Made by a program: the position numbers and the translations under genes
The notes under the pieces: generated by a model
What the model was told of the DNA's origin: nothing
Databases searched by the model: none
Seen by the model: only the letters and a program-made list of their open reading frames with translations
Shown: in pieces, positions 1 through 4,727 of the stretch
Layout of the letters: every line of letters begins with the position of its first letter
Numbering within the stretch: the first letter of the stretch is position 1
Assembly (NCBI GenBank): GCA_034434895.1
Contig: DAOTYI010000094.1
Location: 1-5,607, forward strand
DNA: 5,607 bases
Reading direction: 5' to 3'
Source of the DNA: DAOTXL01 sp034434895
Lineage (GTDB): Bacteria > Chloroflexota > Anaerolineae > JAAYZQ01

Positions 1-147
1 AGACAGCGGTCGGCACAGGCCGACCGCTGGCCGCAGGCCCCTGAGGTGCGACTTGTCGCTTAACTTGATGCGTATGGTCTGTGATCCCCGCCGAGCGGGA
101 GATGACACTTGGCGTTTGAGGGGCCCCTGGCCCAGCCCCCAGCCGGC
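1..147. other. Upstream non-coding stretch, no convincing gene
   Basis: I see no supported gene here. One + frame is open from base 1 to a TAA at 61-63, and could be the last 20 codons of a gene entering from the left, but the peptide has no recognisable motif. A second + frame is open to a TGA at 148-150 and is equally featureless. The stretch holds a strong hairpin near its left end (separate entry) and short GC palindromes such as GGGGCCCC at 120-127. It is best read as the end of an upstream transcript followed by the alaS promoter region. Confidence 0.5.
4..29. terminator. Perfect 11-bp hairpin, possible terminator of an upstream gene
   Basis: Bases 4-14 and 19-29 are exact reverse complements around a 4-nt ACAG loop, so the RNA would form a very stable GC-rich stem. 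No T-run follows on the + strand, so this is not a canonical intrinsic terminator. Its place before the alaS promoter suits a 3'-end structure for a gene outside the window, but if the frame ending at 61-63 is coding the hairpin would lie inside that gene's tail. Confidence 0.4.
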
Positions 148-176
148 TTGACATCTCTGCCGACTTGGGCTACAAT
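148..176 (+). promoter_or_regulatory. Sigma-70-type promoter for alaS
   Basis: A consensus -35 box TTGACA (148-153) is separated by exactly 17 bp from TACAAT (171-176), which differs from the -10 consensus TATAAT at one base. Transcription should start near 183-186. This gives a leader of about 180 nt before the alaS start at 363, and places a stem-loop almost at the mRNA 5' end. It is the best promoter match I found by eye upstream of alaS, and nothing else nearby is oriented to use it. Confidence 0.8.
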
Positions 177-187
177 GGCCGCTTGAG

Positions 188-239
188 CCGTATCCTGGTG
201 GTGCGCCACATGCACCACGCCATACGGAACCTGTTTTTT
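188..239 (+). terminator. Stem-loop plus T6 in the alaS leader, candidate attenuator
   Basis: The outer stem pairs CCGTAT (188-193) with ATACGG (222-227). The inner stem pairs GTGGTGC (198-204) with GCACCAC (212-218) around a 7-nt loop, with a small asymmetric internal loop between the two. Six T's follow at 234-239, starting seven bases after the stem, a longer gap than in a typical terminator. Because the predicted transcription start is just upstream, termination here would release a leader RNA of about 55 nt. The layout suits a conditional terminator controlling alaS, but the ligand or factor cannot be told from sequence. Confidence 0.45.
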
Positions 240-247
240 CTTGACAT

Positions 248-260
248 TGTTAAGTTAACA
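248..260. promoter_or_regulatory. Perfect odd palindrome TGTTAAGTTAACA, candidate operator
   Basis: TGTTAA (248-253) and TTAACA (255-260) are exact reverse complements around a single G. The site sits in a short AT-rich island in otherwise GC-rich DNA and begins two bases after a second TTGACA hexamer (241-246). Such symmetry is typical of binding sites for dimeric repressors, but no regulator gene is present and the factor is unknown. Chance is possible for a 13-bp site. Confidence 0.3.
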
Positions 261-275
261 TAAATGGCGAAGGTG

Positions 276-322
276 GACCTCACCCCATTCCCGGAAGGGG
301 GCCAGGGGGTGGGGCTGAGGTT
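276..322 (+). promoter_or_regulatory. Long GC-rich hairpin in the alaS 5' leader
   Basis: Bases 276-292 pair with 305-322, with one bulged C at 315 and a few G-U pairs, around a 12-nt loop. The core is CCTCACCCC (278-286) against GGGGCTGAGG (311-320). It lies about 40 nt upstream of the alaS ATG and has no T-run, so it is not a simple terminator. The 5' arm can also form a small competing hairpin (272-275 with 281-284). It may affect ribosome access or mRNA stability; the role is inferred from structure alone. Confidence 0.4.
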
Positions 323-348
323 GAATCGAACATGGTCAAGTTCTGATG

Positions 349-354
349 AAGGGG
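349..354 (+). promoter_or_regulatory. Ribosome binding site of alaS (AAGGGG)
   Basis: AAGGGG lies 8 nt before the ATG at 363, followed by an A-rich spacer. The in-frame ATG at 264 has no such site, only AT-rich sequence and a TAA directly before it. This decides the start at 363. Another ATG at 372 would also be in frame but is farther from the site. Confidence 0.75.
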
Positions 355-362
355 AAAAAACG

Positions 363-3122
363 ATGAGACGGATGACAGGTGCGGAAATCCGCCAGAGCTT
401 CCTCGACTTTTTTGCCGGCAAGGGGCATCTGATCGTGCCCAGCGCCTCGCTGGTGCCGGTGGGCGATCCTACCCTGCTGCTGACCAATGCCGGCATGAAC
501 CAATTCAAAAATATCTTCCTGGGATTGGAAGAGCCGCGTAGCCGCCGTGTGGCCGATGTCCAAAAGTGTATGCGTGTCTCCGGCCACCTGAACGATCTGG
601 AAGCGGTCGGCCCTTCCCCCTATCACCATACCTTTTTTGAGATGCTGGGCAACTGGTCGTTCGGCGATTATTACAAAAAGGAGGCCATCGCCTGGGCCTG
701 GGAGCTGGTGACCGACTGGTGGGGCATGGAGAAGGAGCGGCTGTGGGCCACCGTCTTCCGGGATGATGAAGGGGACCTGCCCACCGACGACGAGGCCTAT
801 GGCTATTGGCTGAGCGAGACCGATATTCCCCGCCAGCAGGTGCTCCATTTCGGGCGCAGGGATAACTTTTGGGCCATGGGGCCCACCGGCCCCTGCGGTC
901 CATGCAGCGAGCTCCATTACGACCGTGGGCCGGACTATTGCGACAAAAAGGGGGTGCCCGGCCATGTCTGTCGCGTCAACGGCGATTGCACCCGTTTCCT
1001 GGAGATCTGGAACCTGGTGTTCATTCAGTACAACCGCGACAGCGACGGCATATTGCACGACCTGCCGGCCCGGCATGTGGACACCGGCCTGGGGCTGGAA
1101 CGGCTGGCGACCCTGTCCCAGGGGGTAGAGGCCAACTATGACAGCGACCTGTTCACCCCCATCCTGCACCGCATCCGGGAGTTGCGGGGCCACAGCCAGG
1201 CGGAGATGAGGCAGAACAGAGTGCCCTACCGCGTCATTGCCGACCATGGCCGGGCTGTGACCTTCCTGGTGGGGGATGGGGTCATCCCCGGCAACGAAGG
1301 GCGCAACTATGTGCTGCGCATGATCCTGCGTCGGGCCGCCCGCTTTGGGCGCAAGATCGGCTTCACCGAACCGTTCCTGGGCGAGGTGGCGCAGGTAGTG
1401 ATTGACCACTATGGCGACCACTACCAGGAGCTGCGGCGACGGCGCGAGTTCATTCTGAACGTCATCCGCCAGGAGGAGGAGCGCTTCCAGCGCACGCTGG
1501 ATGTGGGCCTGGCCCTGCTCGATACGGTGATGGATGATCTGCAGAAGCGAGGGGAGACGGTCATCCCCGGAACCGATGCCTTCCGCCTGTACGATACCTA
1601 TGGCTTCCCGCTCGACCTGACCCGCGATGTCGGCGCCGAACGGGGCTTCACCGTGGATGAGCCAGGCTTTGCGGCAGCGCTGGAGGAGCAACGGGCGCGG
1701 GGCCGCGCGTCCCAGCAGTTTGCGTTGCCCGATGGCGAGGAGATCGGCCTCTACCTCCGCCTGCTGGAGGAGCTGAAGGCCCAGGGCCGGATCGGTCCGG
1801 AGGGGGTCGAACATCCTTACGACGAAACAACCGAACTGGAGACGGTGGTGCTGGCCATCGTGCGCAACGGCGAGCGGGTGAACCGCGCCAGGGAAGGAGA
1901 TGAGGTAGAAGTGGTGCTGGCGGCCACCCCGTTCTATGTCGAAAGCGGCGGCCAGGTCTCGGATACCGGCATCCTGGCCCGCTACGAAGGGGAGGAGGAA
2001 ACGCCGCGCTGGGAGATCGAGGTCCTGGACATGGCCCGGCCGGTGCCGGGTCTGATCGTACACCGGGGGAAGGTGAAGCGGGGCCAGCCACGAGTCGAGG
2101 ATCCGGTGTGGGCCCTGGTGGATGTCGCCCGCCGGATGGACATCGCCCGCAATCACACCGCCACCCACCTGCTCCACAGCGAACTGCGCTACATCCTGGG
2201 GGAGCATGTCCAGCAGGCCGGCTCCCTGGTGGCCCCCGATCGCCTGCGCTTTGACTTTACCCACGGTGCCATGCTCACCCAGGAGCAGTTGGATGCGGTG
2301 GAACAATCGGTCAACGACGCTATCCTGGCCAACTATCCGCTGGAGATGGAGCAGACCACCTATCAGCAGGCGGTCTCTGCCGGCGCCATCGCCCTCTTTG
2401 GGGAAAAATATGGCGAACAGGTGCGGGTCATCAAGATCGGCTGGCCGGAGGAACCGTTCAGCCAGGAACTGTGCGGCGGCACCCACGTCCAGCAGACGGG
2501 CGACATCGGCCTGTTTCGCATCCTCTCGGAAACGAGTGTTGGGGCGGGGGTACGGCGCATCGAAGCGGTGACCGGACGGGCGGCCCAGCAGCTTGTGCAG
2601 AAGCGGCTCGGCGTGCTGGATGCGGCCGCCGTTCACCTGGGCTCCCCGCCCGAAGAGGTGGACCGGGCAGTGCTGCGCCTGATGGCCCAACTCCATGAGC
2701 AACAGAAGGTCATCGCCGACCTGCGCCGGGAACTGGCCCGGCTGGAGTCGGAGGCCCTGCTGCGCAAGGTCCAGCAGGTGGCCGGCGTTCAGGTGGTGGC
2801 GGCCCGCACGCGGGCTGCCGATATGGATACACTGCGGGAGATGACCGACTGGCTCCGCGACCGGTTGGGCTCGGTGGTGATCGTCCTGGGCACGGTGATC
2901 AACGACAAACCCAACTTTGTGGCCGCCGTGACTCCTGATCTGGTCGAGCGGGGGCTGAAGGCCGGTTCCCTGATCAAGCAGGTGGCGCGTGTCGTCGGCG
3001 GCGGTGGCGGCGGACGGCCCACGCTGGCCGAGGCCGGGGGGCGCGATCCCGGCCGGCTGGACGAAGCGCTGGCCCTGGTGCCCAGGCTGGTCCATGACTG
3101 GTTGCGGGAGGAACAGAGCTGA
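363..3122 (+). CDS. alaS: Alanyl-tRNA synthetase (AlaRS), complete
   Basis: This cytosolic class II synthetase (EC 6.1.1.7) charges tRNA-Ala with alanine using ATP and clears mischarged Ser/Gly-tRNA-Ala. The product is 919 residues, slightly longer than the E. coli enzyme. The N-terminal catalytic core is clear: TNAGMNQFKN (41-50), HHTFFEMLGNWSFGDYY (88-104) of motif 2, EIWNLVF (214-220) and motif 3 VDTGLGLER (239-247). The editing domain carries the metal-binding set HxxxH (H598, H602) and CxxxH (C704, H708 in CGGTHV). Residues about 765-805 are a charged helical, probably coiled-coil linker. The C-Ala (DHHA1) domain follows, with the glycine-rich VVGGGGGGRPTLAEAGG (878-893). All signature residues are present, so the enzyme should be active. 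The start at 363 is chosen for its Shine-Dalgarno site and because homologues begin near MTGAEIRQSF. The structured leader suggests regulation. The next gene starts 38 nt downstream. Confidence 0.98.
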   Translation: MRRMTGAEIRQSFLDFFAGKGHLIVPSASLVPVGDPTLLLTNAGMNQFKNIFLGLEEPRSRRVADVQKCMRVSGHLNDLEAVGPSPYHHTFFEMLGNWSFGDYYKKEAIAWAWELVTDWWGMEKERLWATVFRDDEGDLPTDDEAYGYWLSETDIPRQQVLHFGRRDNFWAMGPTGPCGPCSELHYDRGPDYCDKKGVPGHVCRVNGDCTRFLEIWNLVFIQYNRDSDGILHDLPARHVDTGLGLERLATLSQGVEANYDSDLFTPILHRIRELRGHSQAEMRQNRVPYRVIADHGRAVTFLVGDGVIPGNEGRNYVLRMILRRAARFGRKIGFTEPFLGEVAQVVIDHYGDHYQELRRRREFILNVIRQEEERFQRTLDVGLALLDTVMDDLQKRGETVIPGTDAFRLYDTYGFPLDLTRDVGAERGFTVDEPGFAAALEEQRARGRASQQFALPDGEEIGLYLRLLEELKAQGRIGPEGVEHPYDETTELETVVLAIVRNGERVNRAREGDEVEVVLAATPFYVESGGQVSDTGILARYEGEEETPRWEIEVLDMARPVPGLIVHRGKVKRGQPRVEDPVWALVDVARRMDIARNHTATHLLHSELRYILGEHVQQAGSLVAPDRLRFDFTHGAMLTQEQLDAVEQSVNDAILANYPLEMEQTTYQQAVSAGAIALFGEKYGEQVRVIKIGWPEEPFSQELCGGTHVQQTGDIGLFRILSETSVGAGVRRIEAVTGRAAQQLVQKRLGVLDAAAVHLGSPPEEVDRAVLRLMAQLHEQQKVIADLRRELARLESEALLRKVQQVAGVQVVAARTRAADMDTLREMTDWLRDRLGSVVIVLGTVINDKPNFVAAVTPDLVERGLKAGSLIKQVARVVGGGGGGRPTLAEAGGRDPGRLDEALALVPRLVHDWLREEQS

Positions 3123-3154
3123 CAGCCTGTGCGTCCTTGTCAGGTGAGGAAATC

Positions 3155-3160
3155 AGGAGG
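3155..3160 (+). promoter_or_regulatory. AGGAGG touching the start of the FtsA-like gene
   Basis: A perfect AGGAGG ends directly against the ATG at 3161, leaving no spacer, which is unfavourable for that start. A second purine-rich site, GGTGAGG (3143-3149), has an 11-nt spacer to the same ATG and may be the one used. Alternatively AGGAGG could serve CTG at 3167 with a 6-nt spacer. The in-frame TTG at 3137 has no ribosome binding site and is less likely. Confidence 0.45.
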
Positions 3161-4477
3161 ATGTGGCTGCGAAAAGCCGGTGAGCGACATCGGCCCCCTC
3201 CCCCCGCTCCAGTCTACCTGAGCGTCGTGGACCCCGGTACCACGACCCTGCGGCTGCTGGTCGTCGAGGTCGGAGAGGGGCCGGCCACCGTCTGGGGGTG
3301 GAGCGAAGGCCCCGGCTGGGGCCAGGCCGGGCCGGAACCATCCACCTGGATCGCCGCCTGCCGCCAGGCGTTGAACCGGGCCGAGGAGATGGCCCAGGAA
3401 CGGGCCGGGCACTGGCTCCTGCCGGATCAGATGGTGGTAGGCCTGCCGGCGTCGCAGATCAAAGGCTGTGCCTGGTCGGTCTATCAGCGCCGGGCCCGAC
3501 CCGGCCGCCCTGTTGAGGAACAGGAGCTGACGGCGCTCCTGGGGCGGGCGCTGCGGCTGGCCGTCAACCGGCTGACCGACCCGGCCGATCCGGACTGGCG
3601 GCTGGTGGATGCGGCGATTGTGACTCTGACGGTCGATCGCCGGGTTGTGACCGACCCGGTGGGGTTCCGGGGGGAGGAGATCGGGGCGGTGGTGTTTGCG
3701 GCCCTGGCTCCGGCCGAGACGATCCGGGCCTGGGGGATGGTGGGCAGAGAGTTGGAATTTTCGGCGCTGACCCTGACGGCAGCGCCGCTGGCCCTGGCCG
3801 CCGCCTTCTCTGAACCGGAGGGGGTGCTGCTGGATGTGGGTGGCGCGACGACAGACCTGACCTGGTGGCGGGCAGGCCGACCTCTTGCCCTGAGTTCGCT
3901 GCCGATAGGGGGGGCAGCGGTCACTGCCGCCCTGGGCCGGGAGTGGCGGCTGACGCCTGACCGGGCCGAACGGCTCAAACGGGCCTATGCCGGCCGCCAT
4001 CTGGCCGATGAGGCGTGCAGCCAGGTCCTGGACGTGATCTCACCGGTGCTGCGTGCCTGGCTGGAGGGGGTCGAGGCAGGCCTGGCCCACCTGGCACAGG
4101 ACCGGGATGGCTCCCTGCCCCACCGGCTTTACCTGCTGGGAGGGGGCAGTGCCCTGCCGGAAATCGCCGATGCAGTCCGGGCGCTGGCCTGGAGCCGGCG
4201 CCTGCACTTTGCCCGCTATCCCCAGGTGGACCGGTTGCGGGCGACCGATGTGCCGGGTGTTGTCAACCGCACCGACCTGGGCCGGGAAGGAGGGGATATC
4301 TCGGCCCTGTCACTGGCAGCCTGGGCAGCGCAGGGGAGGCGGCCCCCAGACCGGCCGGCGCGCATCCTGAGTGAACGGTGCCAGGCGGTAACTGCCTGCC
4401 CTCCCGCAGGGTTGAGCGCAGTCTCTGCACAAGTGCGCTGCAATGAGCGGCTCGCCCTGTTGCCAGCCACTTTCTAA
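3161..4477 (+). CDS. FtsA/PilM-type actin-fold ATPase
   Basis: The product has 438 residues, close to the length of FtsA (about 420). The order of actin-fold motifs matches the FtsA family: phosphate-1 loop VDPGTTTLRLLVVE (23-36), an SHS2/1C-like insert (about 88-185, including the DPVGFRG turn at 165-171), phosphate-2 loop GVLLDVGGATTD (221-232), and the adenosine motif LYLLGGGSALPE (323-334). There is no signal peptide or membrane segment, so it should be cytosolic, perhaps membrane-recruited. I see no clear membrane-targeting amphipathic helix at the C-terminus, so I do not call it the divisome FtsA. PilM, the FtsA-like protein of type IV pilus systems, is an equally good model. Residues after about 390 look like a non-conserved Pro/Arg/Cys-containing tail. 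The gene starts 38 nt after alaS and precedes a membrane-protein gene, suggesting a partner there. I am sure of the fold, unsure of the role. Confidence 0.8.
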   Translation: MWLRKAGERHRPPPPAPVYLSVVDPGTTTLRLLVVEVGEGPATVWGWSEGPGWGQAGPEPSTWIAACRQALNRAEEMAQERAGHWLLPDQMVVGLPASQIKGCAWSVYQRRARPGRPVEEQELTALLGRALRLAVNRLTDPADPDWRLVDAAIVTLTVDRRVVTDPVGFRGEEIGAVVFAALAPAETIRAWGMVGRELEFSALTLTAAPLALAAAFSEPEGVLLDVGGATTDLTWWRAGRPLALSSLPIGGAAVTAALGREWRLTPDRAERLKRAYAGRHLADEACSQVLDVISPVLRAWLEGVEAGLAHLAQDRDGSLPHRLYLLGGGSALPEIADAVRALAWSRRLHFARYPQVDRLRATDVPGVVNRTDLGREGGDISALSLAAWAAQGRRPPDRPARILSERCQAVTACPPAGLSAVSAQVRCNERLALLPATF

Positions 4478-4497
4478 CCTGCGGAAGGGTAGCGGGC

Positions 4498-4532
4498 AGG
4501 TGCCTGGCACTTTTCGGAAGCGCCAGATACCT
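4498..4532 (+). terminator. Imperfect 15-bp hairpin after the FtsA-like gene
   Basis: Bases 4498-4512 pair with 4518-4532 around a 5-nt TTCGG loop; two A-C mismatches and one G-U pair interrupt the stem. It begins 21 nt after the stop codon, and T's at 4532-4534 provide only a very short U-tract. The left arm contains its own perfect 11-bp palindrome GTGCCTGGCAC (4500-4510). It may act as a weak terminator or RNA 3'-end stabiliser. The symmetry also resembles a dispersed REP-like repeat, which one window cannot test. Confidence 0.45.
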
Positions 4533-4533
4533 T

Positions 4534-4541
4534 TGGACGAA
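4534..4541 (+). repeat. Left target-site duplication TGGACGAA
   Basis: TGGACGAA here is identical to the 8 bp at 4686-4693 on the other side of the MITE-like element. Removing the element and one copy would restore a continuous site. If the inverted repeats are instead taken as 13 bp, the duplication shrinks to the 6-bp GGACGA; the exact boundary is ambiguous by one base on each side. Confidence 0.7.
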
Positions 4542-4685
4542 GTAACTGCTCAGGCTGAGCCAATTTTACCACCAAGACACGAAGGTTGCTTGATATAGAA
4601 TGGCTTCAAAGTGCCAGAAATTGTTCTTTGGCTCCTTGGTGTCTTCGTGCCTTTGTGGTGAAAAAACACTGCTCTGAGCAGTTAC
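4542..4685. mobile_element. 144-bp MITE-like non-autonomous element
   Basis: The ends GTAACTGCTCAG (4542-4553) and CTGAGCAGTTAC (4674-4685) are perfect 12-bp inverted repeats, and the element is flanked by the exact 8-bp direct repeat TGGACGAA. Inside is a second imperfect inverted repeat: 4566-4585 (TTACCACCAAGACACGAAGG) against 4634-4662. The right arm is one roughly 9-bp unit longer (TTGGTGTCT, TCGTGCCTT, TGTGGTGAA). Short subterminal palindromes lie at 4548-4560 and 4668-4682. It is AT-richer than its surroundings and encodes no protein. Arms of the CACCAAGACAC type are, from memory, common dispersed repeats in environmental bacterial genomes. A transposase elsewhere in the genome would have moved it; 8-bp duplications fit several IS families, so none is assigned. 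As RNA it would fold into a long hairpin between the two genes. Confidence 0.75.
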
Positions 4686-4693
4686 TGGACGAA
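4686..4693 (+). repeat. Right target-site duplication TGGACGAA
   Basis: This is the exact copy of 4534-4541, abutting the right terminal inverted repeat. It ends 34 bp before the ATG of the membrane-protein gene, so the insertion hit the presumed leader or promoter of that gene rather than its coding part. Confidence 0.7.
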
Positions 4694-4727
4694 ATGGTTA
4701 TCCTGGCTGAAGAACCATCGGATTGCT

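Noticed and set aside
241..266. Second promoter using TTGACA at 241
   Set aside because: No acceptable -10 hexamer lies 16-18 bp downstream; the nearest AT-rich candidates give 9-14 bp spacers.
190..330. T-box riboswitch for alaS
   Set aside because: GGTGGTGCG (197-205) and AGGTGGACC (271-279) only loosely resemble the T-box core, the needed N before ACC is missing in the latter, and the promoter at 148-176 leaves no room for a specifier stem.
328..343. GAAC-N8-GTTC inverted repeat as a LexA-like box
   Set aside because: The spacing differs from the GAAC-N4-GTTC form, and a 4-bp inverted repeat is expected by chance.
264..362. Start of AlaRS at ATG 264 (33 extra residues)
   Set aside because: It has no ribosome binding site, the extra residues look like translated hairpin DNA, and known AlaRS proteins begin near MTGAEIRQSF; ATG 363 has a good AAGGGG.
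336..3095. A 919-codon open frame on the minus strand covering nearly all of alaS
   Set aside because: It is antisense to a certain gene, and its His/Gln/Gly/Leu-rich protein shows no domain. G/C-ending codons in GC-rich genes often leave the opposite strand free of stops.
3119..3143. Stem-loop CTGACA/TGTCAG at the alaS stop as a terminator
   Set aside because: It is only 6 bp with a 13-nt loop and no T-run, and it would lie directly before a closely spaced co-directional gene.
4542..4685. CRISPR or tandem-repeat array
   Set aside because: The repeats are inverted and few, with no regular direct repeat-spacer pattern; an inverted-repeat element with target duplication explains them.
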